Shown in pieces: positions 15,351 to 24,500 of a stretch of 64,000 nucleotides of DNA. The notes under the pieces were generated by a model. That model did no database searches. It saw nothing but the letters and a program-made list of their open reading frames with translations, and was not told the origin of the DNA. The position numbers were made by a program, and so were the translations under genes. Source of the DNA: Erwinia sp. S63 (GTDB taxonomy: Bacteria > Pseudomonadota > Gammaproteobacteria > Enterobacterales > Enterobacteriaceae); assembly GCF_016625195.1 (NCBI RefSeq), contig NZ_JACVUP010000021.1, positions 28,001 to 92,000 of the forward strand. Reading direction: 5' to 3'. Position 1 is the first letter of the stretch, and each line of letters starts with the position of its first letter.

Positions 15351-17612
15351 ATGAAAACACGCGTGCCACACCTGGCGCACTGGGGCGCATTTACCGCCGT
15401 CACCGAAAACGATCGCCTGATTGGCTGCGAACCCTTTTTTGCTGATGCCGACCCGTCGCCGATGCTCAATACCATCCCTGAGTTGGTTTATTCGGATAAG
15501 CGTATTCGCCAGCCGATGGTGCGCCGTTCGTGGTTGAAGTCGCGCGAAAACAGCGATCGCACCCTGCGTGGACGCGAAGATTTTGTCGCGGTGGATTGGG
15601 ATACCGCGCTGGATCTGGTGGCAGAAGAGAACCGCCGTGTGCGCGATCGCTACGGCGCATCAGGGATTTTCAACGGTTCTTATGGCTGGTCTTCGGCGGG
15701 ACGCGTCAACCATGCGCGCACCTTGATCCGTCGTTTCTATTTTCAAGGTGGCGGCGGGGTGGATCAGCAGGGCAACTACAGCTGGGGCGCGGCGCAGTTC
15801 TTCCTGCCGTATGTGATTGGCACCTACATGCCGCTCACCGGGCGCGTCACCGACTGGCCGAGCGTGGTGGAACATGCCGACATCTTTATCGCCTTCGGTG
15901 GTCTGGCGCTGAAAAATGCCCAGGTGGCGTCGGGCGGTGCTGGACAGCACAGCCTGAAACCGGCGCTGGAACAACTCAGCGCCAAAGGCACGCCAATTAT
16001 CAACATCAGCCCAATGCGCGATGACTGCCCGGCGTTCGTGAATGCCGAGTGGATTCCGATTCGCCCGAATACCGATGTGGCGTTGATGCTGGCGCTCGGC
16101 TTCGAAATCACCCGCCGTAACGCGGTGGATGTAAACTTCCTCGCCAGCCACTGCACCGGCTGGCCGCAGTTACGTGAATATCTGCTGGGTGAAAGCGATG
16201 GTATCGCCAAAACGCCGGCGTGGGCGAGTGCCATCACCGGCATTCCGGCGGCGCGTATCGCGTTACTGGCACAGCAGCTGATCGGCAAACGCAGCTTTAT
16301 CACCTGTTCTTACTCGGTACAGCGCGCCCATCGCGGTGAGCAGCCGTACTGGATGATGATTGCGCTCTCCTCGATGCTCGGTCAGCCGGGCTTACCGGGC
16401 GGCGGCTTCTCGTTTGGTCACGGGTCGATGAACAGCGTGGGTAACCCGCGTCAGGAAGGGCCAGCGCCGATGATGAGCACCGGGCCAAATCCCGGCAACT
16501 TCTCGATTCCGGTCGCGCGCATCAGTGACATGCTGCTCAATCCCGGCCAGCCCTACAACTTCCAGGGCGAAACCCTGCACTATCCCGATATCCATCTGGT
16601 GCATTGGGCGGGCGGTAATCCGTTCCACCACCATCAGCAGCTCAACCGTTTAGTGGAAGGCTGGCAGCGCCCGGATACCGTGATCGTGCAGGATATTGTC
16701 TGGACGCCAGCGGCGCAGATGGCGGATATCGTGCTGCCCGCCACCACCACGCTGGAGCGCAACGATATCGGCGGTTCTTCACGCGATCGCTTTGTGTTTG
16801 CGATGCATCAGGCGGTGAAACCGCAGCATCAGGCGCGCCATGACTTCGATATCTTTGCGGATATCGCCGATCGCCTCGGCTACCGCGATCTGTTCACCGA
16901 AGGGCGCAATGAGATGCAGTGGATTGAGCACCTGTATCAGCAGTGTGCGGTGGCGCACGCGCGCAAAGATATTCACTTCCCGGAGTTTGGTGAGTTCTGG
17001 GAGCGTGGCTTTGTTGAGATCCCGGAAGGCGGCAAGCCTTATGTGTTTATGGATGACTTCCGCGCTAACCCGATTGCGCATCCGATCCAGACCGCCAGCG
17101 GCAAAATCGAGTTGTTCTGCCAGACTATTGCCGATTATCAGCTGGAAGATTTTGCCGGACACCCGGAGTGGCGTGAGCCGCAGGAGTGGTTGGGCGCGCC
17201 GCTGAGCAAAGATTTCCCGCTGCATATGATCTCGATTCAGCCCTCGGATCGACTGCACAGCCAGATGGACGCCACCGCCACGGTGCAGGCGAATAAAACT
17301 GCCGGGCGCGAAACCTTATATATGCATCCACAGGACGCTGAGGCTCGCCAAATCGTTGATGGCGATGAGATTGAAGTCAGTAACGCACGTGGCCGCATGC
17401 TGGCCGGTGTGCGTCTGACCGATGGCTTAACCCCCGGTGTGGTGATCATCGCCACCGGCGCCTGGTTCGATCCCGGCTTCGGTCGTGCCTGGCAGCCGTG
17501 GGACCGCGCGGGCAACCCCAATGTGCTGACGCTGGATATCGGCACCTCGTCACTGACGCAAGGCCCTAACGCCATGAGTTGCCTGGTGGAAATCAAAAAA
17601 CACCTGATGTGA
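15351..17612 (+). CDS. Molybdopterin-dependent S/N-oxide reductase (BisC/TorZ-type)
   Basis: This 753-residue molybdenum oxidoreductase of the DMSO reductase family is most like the BisC/TorA/TorZ branch, which reduces biotin sulfoxide, methionine sulfoxide or amine N-oxides. The bis-MGD-binding domains are visible, with the NGSYGW(S)S segment that supplies the serine ligand of molybdenum, LLGESDGIAKT, and the C-terminal molydopterin dinucleotide-binding domain (QPSDRLHSQMD onward). There is no N-terminal Fe-S cysteine motif. Starting at ATG 15351 there is also no Tat signal, so a cytoplasmic BisC-like enzyme is expected. Upstream in-frame codons extend far into galR antisense and are not credible. 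Substrate choice among the S/N-oxides remains open. Confidence 0.88.
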   Translation: MKTRVPHLAHWGAFTAVTENDRLIGCEPFFADADPSPMLNTIPELVYSDKRIRQPMVRRSWLKSRENSDRTLRGREDFVAVDWDTALDLVAEENRRVRDRYGASGIFNGSYGWSSAGRVNHARTLIRRFYFQGGGGVDQQGNYSWGAAQFFLPYVIGTYMPLTGRVTDWPSVVEHADIFIAFGGLALKNAQVASGGAGQHSLKPALEQLSAKGTPIINISPMRDDCPAFVNAEWIPIRPNTDVALMLALGFEITRRNAVDVNFLASHCTGWPQLREYLLGESDGIAKTPAWASAITGIPAARIALLAQQLIGKRSFITCSYSVQRAHRGEQPYWMMIALSSMLGQPGLPGGGFSFGHGSMNSVGNPRQEGPAPMMSTGPNPGNFSIPVARISDMLLNPGQPYNFQGETLHYPDIHLVHWAGGNPFHHHQQLNRLVEGWQRPDTVIVQDIVWTPAAQMADIVLPATTTLERNDIGGSSRDRFVFAMHQAVKPQHQARHDFDIFADIADRLGYRDLFTEGRNEMQWIEHLYQQCAVAHARKDIHFPEFGEFWERGFVEIPEGGKPYVFMDDFRANPIAHPIQTASGKIELFCQTIADYQLEDFAGHPEWREPQEWLGAPLSKDFPLHMISIQPSDRLHSQMDATATVQANKTAGRETLYMHPQDAEARQIVDGDEIEVSNARGRMLAGVRLTDGLTPGVVIIATGAWFDPGFGRAWQPWDRAGNPNVLTLDIGTSSLTQGPNAMSCLVEIKKHLM

Positions 17613-17709
17613 ATGGGGTGCTAACAATCTCACTGCTGGTTACATTTTGCGGGTAACTGTTGCGTTTGAGAGATGGTTTCCCATCGTGCCACCTTGCTAC
17701 AGTCAGGGT
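17613..17709. promoter_or_regulatory. Promoter region of the first Omr-like sRNA
   Basis: A TACAGT -10-like hexamer (17698-17703) ends six bases before the predicted first base of the sRNA at 17710. In E. coli the omr promoters are activated by OmpR. OmpR sites were not resolved here. Confidence 0.5.
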
Positions 17710-17785
17710 CCCAGAGGTATTGATGGGTGAACATCAAAAAGTTTTCTTGATTACACCGACCTGCGCAGATGCGCAGGTTTTTTTT
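17710..17785 (+). ncRNA. OmrA/OmrB-family small RNA 1 (OmrB-like)
   Basis: The segment starts CCCAGAGGTATTGAT, the conserved 5' seed of OmrA and OmrB. It ends with a hairpin CCTGCGCAGATGCGCAGG followed by eight T. Length is 76 nt against 82-88 in E. coli. In E. coli the two RNAs are Hfq-dependent, induced by OmpR, and repress outer-membrane protein, curli and ompR mRNAs by base pairing through the 5' end. The 3' part (TTACACC then GACCTGCGCAGATGCGCAGG) matches OmrB most closely. The position between galR and aas is the conserved one. Confidence 0.9.
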
Positions 17786-17898
17786 GCCCGCACGTTTCGC
17801 TAACGAACTGATACACAGTTTTCCTGTTATCGCGTCGTACCTTTCTTTATAACTGCAGTTAATAAGCCTGGATTACTCCTCTACCGCAGCGGAATGCT

Positions 17899-19629
17899 AT
17901 GCCTCCGATTAAAAAATTTCTGGGAAAAGACCAGATTAAAGCCCCGTTTAACCCTTTTCGTTTTCGCCTGATTTGTCTGGGTGTGTTGAGCTGCATGGTG
18001 CTGTTGCTGATCTTCGTTGGCGACCTGCAACTGATTAAGCATCCGATGCTGGAGCACGAGGCCGATCAGCGTTCTTTGCGTACCGTTACACTGCCGACCA
18101 ACCGTGGCACCTTACTGGATCGTGACGGCCAGGCGCTGGCGCTGAGCGTACCGGCGCGCGATATCATCGCCGACCCGATGCGTGTGCTGGAAGCCAATCC
18201 CGATTTCACCAACGCCAAATGGACTTATCTTGCCTCGGCACTGAACTTACGCCCGGAAGAGCTGCGTCAGCAAATCACTGCCAATCCGAAAAAGCGCTTC
18301 CTCTATCTTGGCCGCAAAATCGAGCTGGGCATCGCTAAAGACATCGCGGAACTGCACCTCAAGGGCATCAGCTCGGTGTACAACGACAGTCGCTTCTATC
18401 CGATGAGTGAAGCCGCTGCGCCGTTGATTGGGATTGTGGGGGCGGACAGCAATGGCCTGAACGGGCTGGAAAAAGGTTTTGACCATGTGCTGCAGGGTGA
18501 GCCGGGCAAAGAGGTTTACCGCCAGGACAAAGAGGGCAACATCGTGGCGATGCTGGATTACGATCCGCCGAAGCAGCCGCCCACAGTGCAGTTAAGTATC
18601 GATAAATTTGATCAATTCACGCTCTACAGTAAATTGCGTGATGGCGTGCTGCTGAATAAAGCGGATTCCGGTGCGGCAGTGCTGATTAAGATCGATACCG
18701 GTGAAATTTTGGCGATGGCGTCTTATCCCTCGTTCAACCCGAACAATTATGAAAACGCCACGCCAGCCCAGATGCGTAACACGGCGATCAATGACAGCTA
18801 CGAACCCGGCTCAACGGTTAAACCGCTGGTGGTACTGGAAGGATTGGAGCGTCACTTGATTCGTCCCGACTCGGTGCTGGATACCTCGCCTTACACGGTG
18901 AATGGCCATTTGATTCGCGACGTGGGTCACTGGCCGCGCCTGACCGTCACCGGCATCCTGCAGAAATCGAGTGATACCGGAGCTTCTCACATTGCGTTAG
19001 CCATGCCGGCCGATGCCCTGGTGAATACCTATCAGGCCTTTGGCCTCGGCAAGCCGACCGGATTGGGGCTGACCGGTGAAAGCGTGGGGTATTTCCCGCT
19101 GCACCGTCAGCGCTGGGCGGATATCGAACGTGCGACCTTTGCCTTTGGTTACGGCTTACGTGTGACGCCGCTGCAAATCGCCCGTGAATACGCTACGTTG
19201 GGCAGCTTCGGTGTATACCGTCCGCTCTCCATCACCAAAGTGACACCGCCGGTGGTGGGCACCCAGGTGGCGAATCCGGTGACGGCTGAAACCGTGGTTC
19301 ACATGATGGAGAGTGACGTACTGCCGGGGGGCTCCGGTTTGCGTGCTAACGTGCCGGGCTACCGTCTGGCAACCAAAACCGGTACCGCTGAAAAGATGGG
19401 GCCAACCGGCAAATATGATGGCGGTTATGTGAACTACACCGCCGGTGTTGCGCCAGCCAGCCACCCGGAAGTGGCGCTGGTGGTGCTGGTTAACCATCCC
19501 ACTGCGGGCGACCACTTCGGTGGTACGGTGGCGGCACCGATCTTCGGTAATATCATGGGACCGGTGCTGAAGCACATGAACATCGCGCCGGACGCCATTT
19601 ACACCAAGCCACCTTCGGATAAATCTTAG
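17899..19629 (+). CDS. FtsI/PBP3-like class B penicillin-binding protein (paralogue)
   Basis: This 576-residue peptidoglycan DD-transpeptidase has an N-terminal cytoplasmic tail, one membrane anchor (about residues 25-47), a pedestal domain and a transpeptidase domain. The active-site motifs are STVK (Ser305-Lys308), SSD (357-359) and KTG (493-495). E. coli PBP3 has SSN at the second motif, so Asn to Asp is a real change. The gene is far from the dcw cluster, where the essential ftsI resides, and sits between two Omr sRNA genes. It is therefore likely an accessory copy. Salmonella has a comparable extra PBP3 (PBP3SAL) used at acidic pH; orthology to it is inference. The start at ATG 17899 has a weak GGA ribosome site. 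Confidence 0.88.
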   Translation: MPPIKKFLGKDQIKAPFNPFRFRLICLGVLSCMVLLLIFVGDLQLIKHPMLEHEADQRSLRTVTLPTNRGTLLDRDGQALALSVPARDIIADPMRVLEANPDFTNAKWTYLASALNLRPEELRQQITANPKKRFLYLGRKIELGIAKDIAELHLKGISSVYNDSRFYPMSEAAAPLIGIVGADSNGLNGLEKGFDHVLQGEPGKEVYRQDKEGNIVAMLDYDPPKQPPTVQLSIDKFDQFTLYSKLRDGVLLNKADSGAAVLIKIDTGEILAMASYPSFNPNNYENATPAQMRNTAINDSYEPGSTVKPLVVLEGLERHLIRPDSVLDTSPYTVNGHLIRDVGHWPRLTVTGILQKSSDTGASHIALAMPADALVNTYQAFGLGKPTGLGLTGESVGYFPLHRQRWADIERATFAFGYGLRVTPLQIAREYATLGSFGVYRPLSITKVTPPVVGTQVANPVTAETVVHMMESDVLPGGSGLRANVPGYRLATKTGTAEKMGPTGKYDGGYVNYTAGVAPASHPEVALVVLVNHPTAGDHFGGTVAAPIFGNIMGPVLKHMNIAPDAIYTKPPSDKS

Positions 19630-19741
19630 TAAAATCAGGATGTAACTGCGCAGTCGTGCTTTTCACACCTCGTTGCATTTCGCCGAACTCCGTTGCGATT
19701 TGCGGCTGTTTTCTCGCCGGGCTTTCGGCGAGGATAAAAGT

Positions 19742-19851
19742 CCCAGAGGTATTGATTGGTGTGAAGATCGGCTGCTGCGGCAGCGATACCTGTTCTCAGG
19801 TATTCACCCTGTTCGGTTGCACCGACCCACGCAGATGCGTGGGTTTTTTTT
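19742..19851 (+). ncRNA. OmrA/OmrB-family small RNA 2 (OmrA-like, with extra hairpin)
   Basis: It begins CCCAGAGGTATTGATTGGTG, identical to the OmrA 5' seed. It ends with GTTGCACC, then the terminator hairpin CCCACGCAGATGCGTGGG and eight T (19844-19851). At 110 nt it is longer than any classical Omr. The extra length lies in the middle, where GCTGCTGCGGCAGC (about 19772-19785) and ATACCTG/CAGGTAT (19788-19794 and 19799-19805) can form additional hairpins. A GATAAA -10-like element ends four bases upstream. It sits 2 kb from the first copy, separated by the penicillin-binding-protein gene. Confidence 0.88.
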
Positions 19852-20054
19852 GCCTGAAATTCAGCACTCAGCGAACTCGCTCACACCTCTTGTCTGAGTC
19901 TTAACACTTCCCCGCCAACATAAAAATATCTTGCCGTGTAACCTGTATGTAACGCACCGCGATGCCGCATTCCATTTCGGTTCGCCAGCCCCTTGCCGTG
20001 TTGGTAGCGCGGCTTTGGGGCGTTTTTTATTGTCATTCGTTGAGGTTTGTCCCG
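19852..20054. other. Intergenic region
   Basis: About 200 bases between the second Omr gene and a small ORF. Short apparent ORFs cross it on both strands but have no ribosome sites. No convincing gene is visible. Confidence 0.5.
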
Positions 20055-20243
20055 ATGCCAAAAACCAAAGACCGAACGCCAAAAGGCGAGGGCCGCTCCT
20101 CAGCGTTCCAGTTGCGTATTCATCCTGAATTGCATGAACAACTGCGTGAAGTGACCGAAGATGAAAACATCACCCTGTCGTGCTGGCTGAAGGATTTGGC
20201 GCGTCGCGAACTACGTCGTCGCGGAATTGAGCCGAAAGGGTAA
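20055..20243 (+). CDS. Small ribbon-helix-helix-like protein
   Basis: This 62-residue basic protein has a charged N-terminus (MPKTKDRTPKGEGRSSA). A strand-helix-helix stretch (FQLRIHPELHEQLREV, then ITLSCWLKDLARRELRRRG) resembles Arc/MetJ-type ribbon-helix-helix DNA-binding proteins. Start ATG 20055 was preferred over an upstream ATG because the added 31 residues look non-coding. No toxin partner is adjacent, so an antitoxin role is not supported. It could be a small transcription regulator of the efflux operon that starts 200 bases downstream; that is speculation from position. Confidence 0.6.
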   Translation: MPKTKDRTPKGEGRSSAFQLRIHPELHEQLREVTEDENITLSCWLKDLARRELRRRGIEPKG

Positions 20244-20442
20244 ATCTGTTGCTCTGCATGGCGGTAAAAAACCCGCAAAAAGCTAAATGTCACAGCCATT
20301 TATGGCACGAAAGGTTTACCATTTTCCTTTGGAAAATATATTTTACGCAACCTTAACAACCGCCTTATCACTCCCTCCCTACAATGATTTTTTGAATGTC
20401 ATCACATCAGTGACTATCCCTCCTTCTATCCAGAGAAAAATT
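20244..20442. promoter_or_regulatory. Upstream region of the AcrAB-type operon
   Basis: This AT-rich 199-base gap contains a perfect inverted repeat ATTTTCC-TTT-GGAAAAT at 20321-20337, a candidate operator for the efflux operon. No local TetR-type repressor gene is present. Confidence 0.45.
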
Positions 20443-21579
20443 ATGCGCCTGAAACTTCTTTCTGCCAGCGTGGTGTTTTTACTGGCAGCCTGTGACCAGG
20501 GTGGAGCCAAGCCCGCTGCATCCGCCACACCCCAGGTGGGTGTCATCGCCTTAAAATCTGAGCCCGTAACCCTTGTCACCCAACTGCCCGGCCGCACCAC
20601 AGCGGTCCGTACCGCCCAGGTGCGTCCGCAGGTCAGCGGTGTGATCGAAAAAATCCTGTTTACCGAAGGCGGCGAAGTGAAAGCGGGTCAGCCGCTGTAT
20701 CAGATCGATCCGGCGACCTACAAAGCCGCTTACGACAAAGCCATGGCGACCTGGCAAAACGATGCGATGGTGGCGAAGCGCTATCAGCCACTGGCGTTCG
20801 CGCATGCCATCAGCCAGCAAACTTACGACGATGCCGTGGCCGCAGAACGTGAAGCACAAGCCGATGTGGAAACCGCCAAGGTCAATCTCGATTACACGCT
20901 GGTGAAAGCGCCGATTTCAGGCCATATCAGCCGTTCGCTGTATACCGCCGGTGCACTGGTGACTAACGGCCAGACCGACTATCTCGCCACCATTACTCAG
21001 CTTGATCCGATCTATGTCGATGTCAGTGAATCCTCAACCGATCTGCTGCGCCTGCGCCGTGCGTTGGCCGACGGCAAGATCGCCAAAGTGGATGACAACA
21101 CCGCGGCGGTCGGACTCTCTCTGGAAGATAACAGCCAATATGGCCAGCAGGGCAAACTGGCGTTCTCAGAAGTGAACGTCGATACCGCCACCGGCACTGT
21201 GGTGCTGCGTGCGGTGTTCCCAAATCCGCATGACGAGCTGCTGCCGGGCATGTACGTACACGCCAGCTTCCCGCAGGGCATTCAGCAGCAGGGTATTCTG
21301 GTGCCGCAGGAGTCGATCATGCATGACACCAAAGGCCAGCCGTATGTTTACGTGGTGAAAAGCGATAACACCATTGAGCAGCGCAGCATTCACACCGGCG
21401 AGATGATCAAAGGTGAATGGCTGGTGACCTCCGGCCTGAGCGAAGGTGAAAACGTGGTGGTGAACAATCTGCAAAGCGTGCGTGCTGGGGCGAAAGTCAC
21501 CACCACCGCCGCCAGCACCAATGACACGCCATCTGCCAACGCTGTCAGTCTGTCGATGACCGACGCAGCGGCGCAATAG
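20443..21579 (+). CDS. RND efflux periplasmic adaptor (AcrA/MexA-type lipoprotein)
   Basis: This 378-residue membrane-fusion protein has a lipoprotein signal peptide ending LLAAC (Cys at about residue 16). A barrel-sandwich (lipoyl) hybrid domain (VRPQVSGVIEKILFTEGGEVKAGQ), an alpha-helical hairpin (about 85-150) and a beta-barrel domain follow. It links an inner-membrane RND pump to an outer-membrane channel. Start ATG 20443 is the one that gives the signal peptide; 52 further upstream codons are open but implausible. The RND gene follows 8 bases after its stop and a channel gene comes third, forming a complete tripartite set. Substrates are probably hydrophobic drugs or plant phenolics by family analogy. 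Confidence 0.92.
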   Translation: MRLKLLSASVVFLLAACDQGGAKPAASATPQVGVIALKSEPVTLVTQLPGRTTAVRTAQVRPQVSGVIEKILFTEGGEVKAGQPLYQIDPATYKAAYDKAMATWQNDAMVAKRYQPLAFAHAISQQTYDDAVAAEREAQADVETAKVNLDYTLVKAPISGHISRSLYTAGALVTNGQTDYLATITQLDPIYVDVSESSTDLLRLRRALADGKIAKVDDNTAAVGLSLEDNSQYGQQGKLAFSEVNVDTATGTVVLRAVFPNPHDELLPGMYVHASFPQGIQQQGILVPQESIMHDTKGQPYVYVVKSDNTIEQRSIHTGEMIKGEWLVTSGLSEGENVVVNNLQSVRAGAKVTTTAASTNDTPSANAVSLSMTDAAAQ

Positions 21580-21587
21580 GGGGCGGC

Positions 21588-24500
21588 ATGTCGAAGTTTT
21601 TTATTGAACGTCCCATCTTTGCCTGGGTTATCGCGATTATCGTGATGCTGGTCGGCGGGATTGCAGCCATCAGTTTGCCGGTCAATCAGTATCCCAACAT
21701 CTCGCCACCTGCGGTATCGATCTCGGTGACCTATCCGGGTGCCAGTGCCGAAACCACCCAGAACACCGTGGTGCAGGTGATTGAGCAGCAGTTAAACGGA
21801 CTGGATGGCTTGCGCTATCTGGAATCGAGCAGCGCCTCGGACGGCAGTGCGCAGATCATCGCCACCTTTAACCAGGGAATCAATCCGGATATCGCGCAGG
21901 TGCAGGTGCAGGATCGCGTGTCGCTGGCGGAATCGCAGTTGCCGAACGATGTGACCCAGCAAGGGATCCGCATTCGTAAGTACCAGAAGAACTTCATGAT
22001 GGTCATCGGGCTGATCTCCAAAGACGGCAAGCTGAGCAACGGCGATCTGGCTGACATGCTGGTGTCGAAACTGGAAGACCCGATCTCGCGTACGCCGGGT
22101 GTCGGTGACTTTATGGTGCTGGGTTCGGAATATGCCATGCGCATCTGGCTCGACCCCGCCAAACTGTACAAGTACAACCTGATGCCGAGCGATGTCACCA
22201 CCGCGATTGATAACCAGAACGTGCAGGTGTCATCCGGTTCACTCGGTGGTTTACCAACCATTCAGGGCGCCAAAACCCAGGCCACGGTGCTGGGGAAAAC
22301 CCGCTTCACCACGGTGCAGCAGTTTGAAAATGTGCTGCTGAAAGTGAACACCGATGGTTCGCAGGTGCGTTTGAAAGACGTTGCCAGCGTGGCGCTCGGT
22401 CCGCAGAGCTACGGCATTGACGCCACCATGAACGGCAAACCGGCCGCCGGTATCGCGCTGCGTCTGGCCACCGGAGCGAACGAACTGGATACCGCTAAAG
22501 CGGTGCGCCAGACCATAGCCGATCTTAAAGATTCGCTGCCGGATAACGTTGAAATTCAGTATCCGTATGACACTTCACCAGTGGTCAGCGCTTCGATTGA
22601 AGAAGTGGTGAAAACGCTGATCGAAGCGGTGGTGCTGGTGTTCTTCGTGATGCTGATCTTCCTGCAAAACCTGCGCGCCACTTTGATTACCACGCTGGTG
22701 GTGCCGGTGGTCCTGCTCGGCACCTTTGGCATCCTGTCGGCCTTCGGTTACAGCATCAACACTCTGACGATGTTCGGTATGGTGCTGGCGATAGGGCTAT
22801 TGGTGGATGACGCCATTGTGGTGGTGGAGAACGTCGAGCGTGTGATGCACGAAGAGCATCTCGACCCGAAAACCGCCACCATCAAGTCGATGCAGCAGAT
22901 ACAGGGTGCGCTGTTTGGTATCGCGCTGGTGCTGTCAGCGGTGCTGTTGCCGATGGCATTCTTCTCGGGTTCCACCGGTGTGATTTACCGCCAGTTCTCG
23001 ATCACCATCGTTTCGGCGATGGCGCTGTCGGTGATCATGGCGCTGATCTTTACCCCTGCGCTCTGTGCCACGCTGCTCAAGCCTTCGGCGGCGGAGCACA
23101 AGACCACCGGTTTTGCCGGCTGGTTTAATCGTAAGTTCGACAGCGGCGCGATGCACTACACGCGCGGCGTCAGCAAAGTCATTTCCCGTCGCGGCCTGTT
23201 CCTGGTGATCTACCTGGTGATCGTCGGCGTGACGGGCTTTTTGTTCACGCGTGTCCCGACCACTTTCCTGCCCGCAGAAGATCAGGGCCTGATGATGGTG
23301 CAGATGACGCTGCCGGTGAACTCCTCTTCTCAGCGTACGCAGCAGGTGATCAACGACCTGAATGACTACTTGCAGAAAAACGAAGCCTCAGTGGTCACCA
23401 CCACCTTTGGCGTGGCGGGCTTTAACTTTGCCGGTCGCGGCCAGAGTAACGCCATGGCCTTCGTGCGCCTGAAGGATTGGGGCGATCGTACCCACAGCGG
23501 ACAAAGTGTGCAGGATTTGGCGAATCGGGTGATGGCGCATTTTGCCAACTACAAAAACGCCAAAATCTTCGCCATGGTGCCACCGGCGGTGATGGAGTTG
23601 GGTAACGCCACTGGCTTCGATCTCTACCTGCAGGATACTGGCGCGCACACCCATCAGCAGATGATGGATGCCACGCATCAGTTAATCGATCTGGCCAACA
23701 AAGATCCACATCTGGCGCAGGTGCGTATGAACGGGCTGGAAGATGAGCCGCAGTATCAGCTGGAAATCAATGACGAGAAGGCCAGCGCGCTGGGTCTGAG
23801 CATGACTGACATCAACAACACGCTGTCGGTGGCGTGGGGTTCCAGCTATATCGATCAGTTTATGTATAACGGCCGTGTGAAAGAGGTGTACCTGATGGGT
23901 AAAGCCGATTCACGCGTCACGCCATCCGATCTCGATAAATGGTACTTCCGCAACAGCAGCGGCACCATGGTGCCATTCTCTGCCTTCGCCAGCGGCAAGT
24001 GGGTTTACGGCTCGCCACACTTCGAACGTTTCAACGGCCTGACCTCTGAAGAGATTCTCGGATCGCCAGCGGCCGGGCAGAGTACCGGTGAAGCGATGAA
24101 AGCGGTGGAACAGCTGGCGAAGCAGTTGCCCAAAGGCTTCCGCGTGCAGTGGTACGGCATTTCGTATGAAGAGCAGGCGTCCGGCAACCAGACCACCCAG
24201 CTGTATCTGATCTCGATTCTGGTGGTGTTCCTGTGTCTGGCCGCGCTGTATGAGAGCTGGTCGATTCCGTTCTCGGTGATCATGGTGGTGCCGCTCGGCA
24301 TTCTCGGCACCATCAGTGCGGTGCTGCTGCGTGGCTTGCAGAACGATGTGTTCTTCCAGGTCGGTTTACTCACCACGGTGGGGCTGGCGGCGAAAAACGC
24401 CATCCTGATCGTCGAGTTCGCCAAAGAGCTGCACGAGCGGGAAGGCAAAACGCTGGTTGAGGCGGCGGTGGAAGCCGCAAGATTGCGTATCCGCCCGATT

